Shown here in pieces: positions 51,305 to 59,426 of a DNA stretch of 64,000 nucleotides. The notes beneath the pieces were generated by a model that saw only the letters and a list, made by a program, of their open reading frames with translations, searched no databases and was not told where the DNA came from. Numbering within the stretch: position 1 is the stretch's first letter; each line of letters begins with the position of its first letter. The stretch comes from Streptomyces antnestii (GTDB lineage: Bacteria > Actinomycetota > Actinomycetes > Streptomycetales > Streptomycetaceae), in NCBI RefSeq assembly GCF_004005495.1, contig NZ_RZYA01000003.1, positions 310,001 through 374,000 on the forward strand, written 5' to 3'. The translations under genes and the position numbers were made by a program.

Positions 51305-51440
51305 TCAGACGAGCGCGTTCTTGTAGAAGATGCTGGACCGCCGTTCGCCTTCGAGCCCCGAGGCGAAACCGAGGAAGACTGCAGGTTCTTGTCGCGGAAC
51401 AGGTCGTACGAAGGCTGCGTCAGGTCGAACCGCGAGGTCG
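51305..51440 (-). pseudogene. Remnant of a beta-propeller (teichoic acid biosynthesis protein C-like) gene
   Basis: Two fragments in different frames on the minus strand: RFDLTQPSYDLFRDKNLQ (51378-51432) and, after a frame change, VFLGFASGLEGERRSSIFYKNALV ending at a stop at 51305. From memory these are the N-terminal and extreme C-terminal motifs of the Streptomyces protein annotated as teichoic acid biosynthesis protein C, so most of the gene (several hundred codons) has been lost. Low certainty without alignment. Confidence 0.5.
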
Positions 51441-51573
51441 TGCCCACCGAGGCGGAACTCCTGGGGTAAGTCGTGAGTGACCGAGCCCCAGACCTTACGC
51501 AAACTGTGAGTCTCGGCTGTTACTCACTTTGGAGAGGGAGCGGCACCGGAGCCGACGCCCGTGTCCGGCGAAG
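51441..51573. other. Short gap with no gene
   Basis: Contains the 5' side of the decayed propeller gene and the region after the methyltransferase stop at 51574. Nothing else is recognised. Confidence 0.35.
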
Positions 51574-52356
51574 CTAGGCCGCTGCCGGGTGCGTGACTCT
51601 GATCTTCGACTGGCCGTGCGGGCGCCGTTCCCAGTCGTCCATGAAACGCGCGGTCAGGCCATGCCGTTCGGCCAGCGCGAGGAGGGTCTCGGTGCGGTAG
51701 TAGAAGTCCTCGCGGAGCACCTGGTGTTCGGTGCCTTCCGTGCGGTCGTAGGTGAAGTCGAAAAAGCCGCCCGGAGCCAGCACCCGCCCGACGTTGGCCA
51801 GGCACTCGTCGATCACGTCCAGCGGTGAGTGCGAGAAGACGCTGTGGGCGTGCACAACTGTGAACCAGCCCGCGGGCAGGAAGTCGAGCGTCAGGTTCTC
51901 CACCAGGGCCAGATGTGCGAGGCGGTCCTGCAGGCCCCGGCGGACGAGGGTGCGCTGCGCCTCGACGAGGATGTCCGGCGAGATGTCGATCCCGTAGTAG
52001 TGGCCGGGTTCGAGGTGGTCGATGAACCGCCACCCGGCACGCAGGTTCCCGCAGCCGATCTCCAGCATCCGGTCCCGCGGTGTCAGGCCGTGTTCGACCA
52101 GGTAGTCGAACTGCATCTGCCCGAGCGCCAGCCAGCGGTCCTCCGAGCGGCTGCCGACGGCGAGTTCGGGGCTGCGCGCGGTGTCGGAGGCCATGACGGC
52201 GCGGTAGTACGCGACGTGGTCGCGGTGCCGCAGGCGCAGCCAGGTGTCCCGCGCGGTGCGTCGCAGGTAGGGCGGGATCCGCTCGGGGTGCCGTACGGCG
52301 TAGCGGAGTTTGTGCCGTACGGACGAACGGTTCTTCGACAGCTGGGACTTCGGCAT
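51574..52356 (-). CDS. Class I SAM-dependent methyltransferase
   Basis: 260 residues from ATG 52356 (CGGAG ribosome site). A basic 45-residue N-terminus is followed by a Rossmann methyltransferase core: motif I MLEIGCGNLRAGWRFI, acidic loop YYGIDIS, motif IV-like FTVVHAHSVFSH, and post-motif VLAPGGFFDFTY. Substrate unknown. Upstream lies a decayed two-component system on the other strand, so this region has been rearranged. Confidence 0.82.
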   Translation of the reverse strand: MPKSQLSKNRSSVRHKLRYAVRHPERIPPYLRRTARDTWLRLRHRDHVAYYRAVMASDTARSPELAVGSRSEDRWLALGQMQFDYLVEHGLTPRDRMLEIGCGNLRAGWRFIDHLEPGHYYGIDISPDILVEAQRTLVRRGLQDRLAHLALVENLTLDFLPAGWFTVVHAHSVFSHSPLDVIDECLANVGRVLAPGGFFDFTYDRTEGTEHQVLREDFYYRTETLLALAERHGLTARFMDDWERRPHGQSKIRVTHPAAA

Positions 52357-52539
52357 GGCTGACTCCGTGGTAGCTGAATCCGTGGTCGTCGACAGCGAGG
52401 CGGGGTGTGACACCGGGCGGGGCGGGGGTGTCCGTCGGAGGGGTCCCGCCCGGTTGGCGGTACGCCGGTGCTCTGACGTCAGTCCTCGTCGTGGTCACCG
52501 GCGGGGCTGTTGCGGTCGTCGTAGGCCTTGGCGGCCGTG

Positions 52540-53195
52540 GCTACCGCGTGTGCGCCCAGCTACGGGTCGCGGTCGATGACACGCCGATCCTGATGCTCAC
52601 CGCCAAGGACGGCGAGTGCCGAGGGCCTCGACACCGGCGCGGACGACTACCTGACCAAGCCATTCTCCTACGTGGTCCTCCAGGCCCGCATCCGGGCGCT
52701 GCTGCGTCGCCGTACGCGGGCGGCTCCCAGGTGCTGCGCATCGGGGACCTGACCGTCGACCCCGACGCCAAACGGGTGAAGCGCGCGGGAACGGACATCA
52801 CGCTGACCACGCAGGAGTTCGCGGTCCTGCAACACCTCGCCCTGCACGCGGGGCACGTGGTGTCGAAGAGCGACATCCTCGATCACGTGTGGGACTTCGC
52901 CTACGACGGAGACCCGACCATCGTCGAGGTCTACGTCAGCGCCCTGCGCCACAAGATCGGCGTGCCGTTCGGACGGCGGTCGATCACGACCGCATCGCCC
53001 CGAACGTACGCGTCCCCGCCGAGCCGCTCGAAGTCCTCGGCAGCCGCAGCCAGTTGGCCCGGGTCCTCGGCAACCTTCTCGACAACGCCCAACGCCACGC
53101 CGCCTCGGCCATCACAGTGGAACTGCGTGCCGACGGGTGAAGGCGCGGTCCTCACCGTCACCGACGACGGCCACGGCGTCGCCCCCGAATGGGAC
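52540..53195 (+). pseudogene. Decayed OmpR-type response regulator fused to histidine-kinase fragment
   Basis: Reading across frames gives [24 protein letters not shown] (receiver), then in another frame [32 protein letters not shown], then [35 protein letters not shown]...VYVSALRHKIG (winged HTH). A deletion then joins it to HDRIAPNVRVPAEPLEVLGSRSQLARVLGNLLDNAQRHAASAITVEL and DDGHGVAPE, the N-box and G1 region of a histidine kinase. The N-terminus of the receiver, the rest of the kinase and all membrane segments are gone. At least three frame changes make it nonfunctional. It ends at the boundary of the tRNA-Gly-linked segment. Confidence 0.85.
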
Positions 53196-53207
53196 AGGAC
53201 AACAAAG

Positions 53208-53234
53208 AACCCCCAGGTCGACGACCTGGGGGTT
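53208..53234. terminator. tRNA-type terminator hairpin at left att-like site
   Basis: AACCCCCAGGTCG (53208-53220) pairs with CGACCTGGGGGTT (53222-53234). It has the same position relative to the tRNA 3' fragment as the hairpin at 60529-60553 has to the intact tRNA. Confidence 0.75.
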
Positions 53235-53239
53235 TCTGG

Positions 53240-53267
53240 TGGAGCGGGTGACGAGAATCGAACTCGC
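53240..53267 (-). repeat. 28-bp copy of the tRNA-Gly 3' end (att-like)
   Basis: Identical to 60560-60587, i.e. CCA, acceptor 3' strand and T-arm of tRNA-Gly(CCC). The rest of the tRNA does not follow. This is the footprint expected from tRNA-targeted integration. Confidence 0.85.
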
Positions 53268-53325
53268 CGGCGCCGGACCTGCCCTTGTGCGCACGTCAGA
53301 GACTCGCAGTTGAACCAGAAGGGCC

Positions 53326-54147
53326 TTACGGCAAAGGCTCCATGCGCGGCAGGAATTGTTGCGGTGCCGGACGACGCTCTGCAGGAGCAGGCACGGCGGG
53401 CGCGTACGGCTTTGAGAAGTTATTGAATAGACGCGGGTGAATGACGCATAGAGGCATCTGCCTCCCTTCCGCAGCGGCCTGAGAGAGACGACTGTCAGCG
53501 GCAAGGCGGTCGGCACTCACGTAGAGGTAGGAATTCTGGGCGTACCACGGCTCGACTTCTTCGTCAGCCCACATGCGTGTCCGGAGACAGTCGATCAGCT
53601 CGTAGCCGTGCTGCTGAAATCGATCGCGCCAGTACATTGGCCATTGCTCGTTACGGTGATCGCTTCCCGTTTGACCCGGGACTGCCGCCGAGAACAGCAC
53701 GACGTCGGACAGGGCGCACAGATCAGCCACGAAGGAGTCGGCGCGACCAGGGTCGAGATGTTCCGCCACCTCGACAGACATCGCCAGGTCAAAGCGAGGG
53801 CTGCCTTGCGGCAGCGCCCGGGACAGATCCCACTTGCGGAAGGATTCCTCCGGAATCAGCAGAGCATCCTTGGATACCCATTCACCGTCGATACCGACTA
53901 GCCTGTCAATGCCGAGCCCTTTCGCGACAGACAGCCAAGCTCCGCTGCCACAGCCGATGTCCACGAGGCTGGATGGCCGGACGAGATCCATTACGCTCGG
54001 CAAAACGCGTTCCGCCGAGCGGACCGAGCCATCCTGCGTTGCTGCGTAGAACCACTTACCGTACGTCCGCCAGGGCGATTTACTCATCGGCCATTTCGTC
54101 TTAGCCCGGATTTTCACGGTCCTGATCTTCCTGGCCCAGAGTGTCAT
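53326..54147 (-). CDS. SAM-dependent methyltransferase
   Basis: 273 residues if started at ATG 54147; ATG 54087 (MSKSPWRTYGKWFYAATQDGS) is also reasonable and would remove a basic leader. Rossmann core: SLVDIGCGSGAWLSVAKGLG (motif I), RLVGIDGEWV, FDLAMSVEVAEHLDPGRADSF, VVLFSAAVPGQTGSDHRNEQWP. The pattern is that of methyltransferases acting on glycans or secondary metabolites (Methyltransf_23/FkbM-adjacent). Substrate unknown. GC content is lower than in the backbone, consistent with acquired DNA; first gene inside the repeat-bounded segment. Confidence 0.82.
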   Translation of the reverse strand: MTLWARKIRTVKIRAKTKWPMSKSPWRTYGKWFYAATQDGSVRSAERVLPSVMDLVRPSSLVDIGCGSGAWLSVAKGLGIDRLVGIDGEWVSKDALLIPEESFRKWDLSRALPQGSPRFDLAMSVEVAEHLDPGRADSFVADLCALSDVVLFSAAVPGQTGSDHRNEQWPMYWRDRFQQHGYELIDCLRTRMWADEEVEPWYAQNSYLYVSADRLAADSRLSQAAAEGRQMPLCVIHPRLFNNFSKPYAPAVPAPAERRPAPQQFLPRMEPLP

Positions 54148-54244
54148 GGCGCCGAGGCCCCCATATGAGGGGCTGACGATGAAGTCACGCCACGCAGATT
54201 ATTCGCGGGTTGCGCCCGATCCGCCTATTGAGCTTGAAATCGGT

Positions 54245-54264
54245 TGTGGTGCGACTGTGGTGCG
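54245..54264. repeat. TGTGGTGCG doublet, 11-bp period
   Basis: TGTGGTGCG at 54245-54253 and 54256-54264. A similar TGGTGCGG doublet with the same 11-bp period lies at 58624-58642. They may be remains of recombinase arm-type sites. Confidence 0.5.
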
Positions 54265-54298
54265 GGGCCCTGGTGCCGGGTGGTTGTGCGCGCCCTGC

Positions 54299-55786
54299 CT
54301 AGTTGGAGACGTGAGGGCTCGCCAGGGCAGCTCCGAAGTATCCCTTGGTACTGCGGACGGTGATTCCGGCGCTCTTGCCGCACAGGTTGAGCGAACCGCT
54401 CAGGACCGGGCCGGAGGCCGAGCCGCGGGCGGTCCACAGGCAACCGTCGCTGTTCTCCGTGGGCACGCCGACGACCGTCTCGGCCTTGCCGTCCTTGTTG
54501 AGGTCGGCGAGGTGGACGACCGCGCCGAACTGGTCGCCAGTCTCTGCGGCACCGGGTACGCCAGCCGTGTTCTGGGTGTACCCGACCGCCTTGGTTGCGG
54601 TCAGGCCGGAGGCGGAGCCACGCAGCAACACGGCCGTGCCTGCCGTTTTGAGCGTGCCGACCGCCTCACCCGGAGAGCCGACGAGGACGTCGGCGTACCC
54701 GTCGGCGTTGACGTCGCCGACGCTGAGCGACTGTCCGAACTGGTCGCCGTCCTCGGCGGTTCCCGGGACTCCGGCCGTGTCCTGGTGGAAGACCTGTGGC
54801 TGCTGGTCGACGGTGATGCCCTGCGCGCTGCCGTAGAGGACCTGGATCTCGCCACCGCGGTGCGCCGCGCCGGTCGCGTTCATCAGGGAATCGTCGTCCG
54901 CGATACCGGTGACGAGGTCGCCGTAGCCGTCACCGTTGATGTCACCGATCTGACCGGCGTGGCCGTCGGCGTGGGGAAGTTCGATGGGCCAGTTGGCGAG
55001 ATAGTCGTCGGTCGGAGGACCGTTGTCGACGTACACAGGTCCACGGAGGTCGTCGTCCGCGGGCCCGACCAGCCAGAAACGCTCCGCTCTGCCGTCGCCG
55101 TTCACATCTCCCATCACCACGCCACGGGTCTCGCCGAGGCGGCCGTCCCGGTAGTTGGAGGCGGCCTTGCCGGTGCGGGTGAAGGGGCCGGTGTAGGAGG
55201 CGCCCTCGCAGCGCGAGCCGATGGTCACCTCCGGGGCGCCGTCCCCGTTCATGTCGCCTGCGGCCAGGGACATCCCGAAGCCGCAGTACGTGCGGCCGTC
55301 CCCGTATCCGGCCGGCGGAGAGATGGTCGCACCGCCGCCCGTCAGCCCGCTGGGCCCGCCCCATACGACGGTCGTGGAGCCCCGGGACTCCTTGTCGCCG
55401 ACCTGCTCCCTCGGGGTGCCGACGATCAGATCCGCGTACCCGTCCCGATCCAGATCGGCGCTGGCGACCGTCGTGCCGAAGGCGTCCCATTCCTCGGGGT
55501 CGCCGGGGATACCGGAGGTCGCCTGCGTGATGACGGTGCGGCGCGTGGTGCTCACTGATGAGGCCGACCCGTACAGGACGACGACGGCACCGGCCTCCTC
55601 CACGCTGCCATTGGCGGCGTAGGGCGCGCCGACAGCCAGGTCCCGGTAGCCGTCACCGTTGAAGTCGTCCTGGACGGCTGCGGTGTTGGCCCCCTTGTAA
55701 GGGCTGGTGGCGGAAGCCGTCGTCGGGGTGAGGGCGAAGACGATGAGGGGTGCGAGCACGGCGGCGGCCGTGGCTGCTCTGCGCAA
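54299..55786 (-). CDS. Secreted FG-GAP/VCBS repeat beta-propeller protein
   Basis: 495 residues. The TTG at 55786 is taken as start since AAGGAG lies 6 nt upstream and the signal peptide begins there (LRRAATAAAVLAPLIVFALTPTTASA). Seven calcium-binding FG-GAP units follow, e.g. DDFNGDGYRDLAVGAP, ADLDRDGYADLIVGTP, GDVNADGYADVLVGSP, ADLNKDGKAETVVGVP: an integrin-alpha-like seven-bladed propeller exported to the cell surface or medium. No anchor or catalytic domain is seen. A relative (partial) is at the right end of the window (63436). Such proteins are abundant in Streptomyces and of unknown ligand. Confidence 0.88.
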   Translation of the reverse strand: MRRAATAAAVLAPLIVFALTPTTASATSPYKGANTAAVQDDFNGDGYRDLAVGAPYAANGSVEEAGAVVVLYGSASSVSTTRRTVITQATSGIPGDPEEWDAFGTTVASADLDRDGYADLIVGTPREQVGDKESRGSTTVVWGGPSGLTGGGATISPPAGYGDGRTYCGFGMSLAAGDMNGDGAPEVTIGSRCEGASYTGPFTRTGKAASNYRDGRLGETRGVVMGDVNGDGRAERFWLVGPADDDLRGPVYVDNGPPTDDYLANWPIELPHADGHAGQIGDINGDGYGDLVTGIADDDSLMNATGAAHRGGEIQVLYGSAQGITVDQQPQVFHQDTAGVPGTAEDGDQFGQSLSVGDVNADGYADVLVGSPGEAVGTLKTAGTAVLLRGSASGLTATKAVGYTQNTAGVPGAAETGDQFGAVVHLADLNKDGKAETVVGVPTENSDGCLWTARGSASGPVLSGSLNLCGKSAGITVRSTKGYFGAALASPHVSN

Positions 55787-56135
55787 CGGAACTCCTTGAC
55801 GGAAGGACGAGGACTGCAAGGACCGCGGGACGACTGGAGCGACAGCACCTGAAGCTCAGTCGCCCCACTGGACACACGAGAAGCCCTCAAGGTTGTGCGC
55901 GATTCGCTCCCGTCTCAGAACTGCACCCGCTCTCCGGCAGGGCACTCAGGGGCTGATCAAAGAGCCGGCTCACTCAGTTCCGTGGTCGGGACAAAAACAA
56001 AATGAAGACGACGTGTCATTGATCGGCGAGCCCTTGGCTCGCAGAGCGCTATGACCAACGCCTTGGGCCTGAATGGCCAGCGCCTTCGACCTACAGGGTG
56101 CGAAGCAGGGGCAGTCGAGATCCTTGCCTATTGCC
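55787..56135. other. Intergenic region before FG-GAP gene
   Basis: 349 bp between the FG-GAP start and the stop of the Cys-rich gene at 56136. AT-richer than average (for example the A-rich run near 55992). It must contain the FG-GAP promoter, but I find no clear element and no gene. Confidence 0.4.
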
Positions 56136-56402
56136 TCATGCCGGGCTTTTCGCCCAATTGGCGAGTCGAGTCCACCAACCAACGCGCGGTCCGCTCGGTG
56201 AACCCCCTGAGCTGCCCGGTCCGGCCGGCGCCGATACCGACGGAGTCGCCGGCTCCGCTGTGCGTGAACGCCCGCGTCCCGCCGACGACTCGCAGGCGCA
56301 CCGCTGAGAAGTCGGCACGCCCGCGAGTACTTCCTCCACATGCCTCCCGCACCCCTCAAAGGTCGCCTTCCGGCACGACCGGCAGACAGCGCGCTCACAC
56401 AT
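56136..56402 (-). CDS. Small Cys-rich protein with WWTRLANWAKSPA tail
   Basis: 88 residues; ATG 56402 has a strong GGAGGGG ribosome site 4 nt upstream. N-terminal C-x4-C-x2-C-x8-C-G-x-H-V block (MCERAVCRSCRKATFEGCGRHVEEVLAGVP..RCAC) is that of a widespread small actinobacterial zinc-ribbon-like protein. The middle is Ser/Pro/Gly-rich, and the end VGWWTRLANWAKSPA is an amphipathic/aromatic tail nearly matching that of the divergent Cys-rich protein ([15 protein letters not shown] at 57255-57297). The shared tail suggests a common membrane or partner docking site. Confidence 0.75.
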   Translation of the reverse strand: MCERAVCRSCRKATFEGCGRHVEEVLAGVPTSQRCACESSAGRGRSRTAEPATPSVSAPAGPGSSGGSPSGPRVGWWTRLANWAKSPA

Positions 56403-56766
56403 GATTCCCCTCCAAGGGCATCTTCAATGATCTGCAATCTTCACATCTCGGCCACAATCAACTCCACTACGCACACCCTCTCCATAAAAGGCTGACCTCT
56501 ATTGGCAGTGGACGCGGTCATGAGTGCGCGATCGGATTGACCTCCGTCGCCGGCCGCACATATCCAGATTTCGCCCCGAAGTTGCTAGGCGCAGCCGAAC
56601 AGTGGTTGCATCACGCCCTATCGCAGTGACGGAAAATCACCATACGGTGCTGCGCCCACATTTCCAGACGCATCGAGATCGTCGACCGGGCACAGCCAGG
56701 ACAACAACCGAGAACGGCAACCGCCTTCCCCGAATGGGCGATGTACGCCGGTCAGGAGGGAGCAAC
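56403..56766. other. Divergent promoter region between two Cys-rich genes
   Basis: 364 bp with below-average GC. An open frame continues upstream of 56767 on the plus strand, but its residues look non-coding and the better start is the GTG at 56767. Promoters for both genes are expected here; no palindrome stands out. Confidence 0.4.
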
Positions 56767-57297
56767 GTGGGTTGCTCGCACGCCGTAGCATGTCCGCTTT
56801 TCCCCCTGCTCAGAGCAAGCTTGCAGGGTTGGCGCGACCACTACTGCGACAGCGAGGATCGGTGGCGCGACTGTGCGCGCTACCAGCTGTCGCTCACCGG
56901 GGAGCGCGTGCCGATCAGCCTGCTGCCCAACGGGGCCCGTGCGCGACACCTCGAAGAAGGCGACGACGGGAACCGGCCCGGCGCGGCCCACCCGGGGCAG
57001 GTACCCCGGCAGGATCCGCCGCCGCACGCCGGCCCGTGGCAACCGGAGACCAGGTCTTGGTCCCAACCGGCACCGGCCTCGCCACCTGAGCCGTCAGGAC
57101 ATGGAATCGCGACGCCGGAGACCATGGCCCAGTTCGGGGCGACGCCCCCGTCGGCACCGGTCTGGCATCACCAACCGTCACCACCCCCACAAGTTCCCCA
57201 GCCTTCGGATGGCCTCGCTCGACGCGGGCGGCGAGCGCCCGGCTCGAAGCGCGGCTGGTGGACTCGATTCGCTGATTGGATGAGAGGCCCCGCATGA
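56767..57297 (+). CDS. Cys-rich protein with [13 protein letters not shown] tail, coupled to YedE-like genes
   Basis: 176 residues from GTG 56767, preceded by GGAGGGAG. Cys3, Cys9, Cys27 and Cys36 ([10 protein letters not shown]...[20 protein letters not shown]) form a C-x5-C-x17-C-x8-C set suited to binding Zn or an Fe-S cluster. Residues 60-160 are Pro/Gln/Gly-rich linker; the C-terminus [15 protein letters not shown] copies the tail of the divergent protein at 56136. Its stop overlaps the next start (ATGA), so it is made with the YeeE/YedE-like transporter; a sulfur-relay or sensing role is inferred, not shown. Confidence 0.75.
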   Translation: MGCSHAVACPLFPLLRASLQGWRDHYCDSEDRWRDCARYQLSLTGERVPISLLPNGARARHLEEGDDGNRPGAAHPGQVPRQDPPPHAGPWQPETRSWSQPAPASPPEPSGHGIATPETMAQFGATPPSAPVWHHQPSPPPQVPQPSDGLARRGRRAPGSKRGWWTRFADWMRGPA

Positions 57298-57950
57298 GTA
57301 CGTACTGGCCCTGGTGGGCAGGCGCTGTCGGGCTCGCTCTGGTCACCATCAACTACACCCTCACCACCGATCGGTCCTTCGGGGTGTCATCCGCGTGGGA
57401 TCGCGTGTTGCACTGGCGCAGAGAGCGCCAACTCGAGCAGATGGACGATGAGTTCACTGACGATCAAGCTCTCGCCGACGCGCTCGCCGCGGCCACCGCG
57501 GAACACTTCGGCACCGCTCCCGGCACGCCCACCATGCCGCCGGTTTCCCACGGGGAGTCGCAGCCGCTCGTACCGGACGTCGAACCGACGGCGGGTGAGA
57601 ACTCCTCGGTCACGAACACGCGCCCGGCCCCGCTGGTCACCCAGGCCGCCCTGCTGGTGTCGATTTTCCTCGGCGGATTGATCGCCGCGACCACTTCCGG
57701 ACGGTTCCGGCTCCGCTTCGACATGGGCGCGGGTTTCCGGGACCTGGTCACCGCCGATCCGACCGCCATGATCGCCACATTGTTCGTGGGAGGCGTGCTG
57801 GTCGGCTTCGGCACCCGACTGGCCGGCGGGTGCAGCTCCGGCCACGGACTCAGCGGTTGCGGCCGCCTGCGCCCGGTCAGCATCGTCGCGACCGCCGTGT
57901 TCTTCGGCACCGCTGTCGCGGTGTCGTTCCTCTTGTGGAAGGTGATCTGA
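57294..57950 (+). CDS. YeeE/YedE-type sulfur transporter, first half
   Basis: 218 residues: helix 1 (about 4-22), a cytosolic 90-residue loop with [19 protein letters not shown], then helices at about 115-135, 155-172 and 193-213. The motif [13 protein letters not shown] between the last two helices is the hallmark of the YeeE/YedE (thiosulfate transporter TsuA-like) fold. The long soluble loop is unusual. Coupled at both ends: ATGA with the Cys-rich gene and ATGA with the second half. Confidence 0.85.
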   Translation: MSTYWPWWAGAVGLALVTINYTLTTDRSFGVSSAWDRVLHWRRERQLEQMDDEFTDDQALADALAAATAEHFGTAPGTPTMPPVSHGESQPLVPDVEPTAGENSSVTNTRPAPLVTQAALLVSIFLGGLIAATTSGRFRLRFDMGAGFRDLVTADPTAMIATLFVGGVLVGFGTRLAGGCSSGHGLSGCGRLRPVSIVATAVFFGTAVAVSFLLWKVI

Positions 57951-58366
57951 TGCGTACCCGGGGCGCGATTCTTCTGGCCAACATCATCACCGGACTGGCC
58001 CTCGGTTACACCGTCACCAATATCGGCTTCGGCGACTACACCGAGCTGAACCGCATGTTCACCTTCCAGGACCTGCGCATGTTCTTCTCCTTCGCCGGCG
58101 CCGTCGGGATCATCGTGTGCGCGTTCGCTCTGCTGCGGGTACGCCGCACCCCGGGGCGCATCCACGCCGGCGTGGTCCCTGGCGCGGTGTTGTTCGGTAC
58201 GGGCTGGGCGATCTCAGGCGGGTGCCCGGCGATCCCGATCATCCAGGTCGCCAGCGGATACCTGCCCGCCCTGGTCACCATCGTGGGCGTCATCGTCGGT
58301 ATCCGGATGTGCCGCTGGGCCAACGCCCGGTACTTCCACCTCGACCGCGGCTCCTGCGGGCTGTAA
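57950..58366 (+). CDS. YeeE/YedE-type sulfur transporter, second half
   Basis: 138 residues with four helices (about 5-25, 42-62, 75-97, 100-120). FGTGWAISGGCPAIPIIQVASGY is the counterpart of the Cys-containing pore motif. Two-gene versions of YedE (DUF6691-like partner) are known; the halves are expected to assemble into one pseudo-symmetric channel. Ends in a hairpin at 58402-58430. Confidence 0.85.
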   Translation: MRTRGAILLANIITGLALGYTVTNIGFGDYTELNRMFTFQDLRMFFSFAGAVGIIVCAFALLRVRRTPGRIHAGVVPGAVLFGTGWAISGGCPAIPIIQVASGYLPALVTIVGVIVGIRMCRWANARYFHLDRGSCGL

Positions 58367-58401
58367 CCAAGGGCACCCACCGCACCCCACCCGCCCTTCT
58401 T

Positions 58402-58430
58402 GAAGCCCCAGGTCAATGGCCTGGGGCTTC
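58402..58430. terminator. Terminator of Cys-rich/YedE operon
   Basis: GAAGCCCCAGG (58402-58412) and CCTGGGGCTTC (58420-58430) form an 11-bp stem 36 nt after the stop. Confidence 0.85.
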
Positions 58431-58504
58431 AGCGTTGCCGGAACACGTCGCACGCCAGATGCGTTCGCCGCCTGTGCACCACACCGGTCACACACTGTCG
58501 ACGC

Positions 58505-58538
58505 CCAGACAACGAACAAGGCCCAGGTCGCTGACCTG
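58505..58538. repeat. 34-bp direct repeat of tRNA-Gly 3' flank
   Basis: Identical to 60515-60548 and including half of the tRNA terminator stem. Homology stops abruptly at 58539. Confidence 0.85.
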
Positions 58539-58718
58539 CGCGAACGGCCGCGTTCTGGCCCCTTCGGGCTGGCGTGCTCGGGACCGTGATTCCCCGTGGT
58601 TTCCCGTGGTTTCCCGCCCGATCTGGTGCGGTAGTGGTGCGGCCACTCGGACGGCCCGTAGGCGGGTCCAAGGCTTCCCGCCCATGCGGAGCCTGGTCTG
58701 CTCGGTGACCCTGGAGGC

Positions 58719-59234
58719 ATGAACCGCCGAACCCCTGGGCGGCCCTCGGAGACCCCGGCGGTCACCGCGGCCCAGATCGATTACAGCGGCGCCGTCTACG
58801 GGTCGTTGCTTGCCGCTTCCGTGGTGGTCGGCGCCGGATCGCTCGGCTCGTTTCCGCGGCTGGAACTTGTTCTGCTGCTGCTGTGCACCGGTGTGGTGTT
58901 CTGGGCCGCGCACGTCTTCTCCCGCCTTTTCGGGGCCCGGATGGTGCATCACTTGAGCTGGGAGGTGGTCCGCCGCGCGTGCGCGGAAGAACGCCCGATC
59001 ATCCAGGCGGCCATCCCACCGGCCGTCGCCGTGGCCATCAGTCCAATCCTCGGCCTGGACGTCAAGGGGGCGGCATGGCTGGCACTCGGGGTCGCTCTGG
59101 CCGGGCAGGTCGGCTGGGCAACCGTGGCCGCCAGCCGCGCCGGTGCCTCACGCCGTCTGATGCTGCTCGCCGGTGTGATCAACCTTCTCCTCGGATCGGT
59201 CATCGTGGTTTTCAAGGTCGCGCTTCAGCACTGA
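58719..59234 (+). CDS. Four-helix membrane protein
   Basis: 171 residues with helices at about 27-45, 50-68, 98-120 and 140-165; ERPIIQAAIPPAVAVAISPILGLDVKGAAWLALGVALAGQVGWATVAASRAG is a hydrophobic block with a polar HHLSWEVVRRACAEE segment before it. The last half resembles stand-alone integral membrane proteins of unknown role in Streptomyces. CTGGAGGC precedes ATG 58719. Confidence 0.7.
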   Translation: MNRRTPGRPSETPAVTAAQIDYSGAVYGSLLAASVVVGAGSLGSFPRLELVLLLLCTGVVFWAAHVFSRLFGARMVHHLSWEVVRRACAEERPIIQAAIPPAVAVAISPILGLDVKGAAWLALGVALAGQVGWATVAASRAGASRRLMLLAGVINLLLGSVIVVFKVALQH

Positions 59235-59426
59235 GGACCCGCCTTCGGCGGATTCCGGGTCCCCGCTCGTTGCTGCCCTTCGCGGTGCCTGCGGGAAGTG
59301 CCGTGCCGGCGACTCGGGGTGCAGTCGCGGTGCCGAAGGATTGCGGTGATCCTGTCAGTGGAGCGTGGCCGGCTTCGCACGGGCAGTGTGCGTCGGTGAC
59401 CATGCTGTACAGGAAGGCTGCAGGCC

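Larger units (their letters stand above)
58367..58718. other. Intergenic region with terminator and repeat copies
   Basis: 352 bp. It holds the YedE terminator (58402-58430), a 34-bp copy (58505-58538) of the 3' flank of the tRNA-Gly gene, a 10-bp tandem CCCGTGGTTT (58593-58612) and a TGGTGCGG doublet (58624-58642). No gene is recognised. It looks like an old recombination junction. Confidence 0.5.

Noticed and set aside
53268..53325. Second tRNA gene at the left att-like site
   Set aside because: Only the 3' 28 bp are tRNA-like; no anticodon arm or 5' acceptor strand follows.
55970..56437. 155-aa minus-strand frame overlapping the Cys-rich gene
   Set aside because: The 56136-56402 frame has a strong ribosome site and a recognisable Cys motif; the longer frame has neither.
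56524..56766. N-terminal extension of the 176-aa Cys-rich protein
   Set aside because: The residues are Arg/His-rich with no pattern, and a GGAGGGAG site marks the GTG at 56767.
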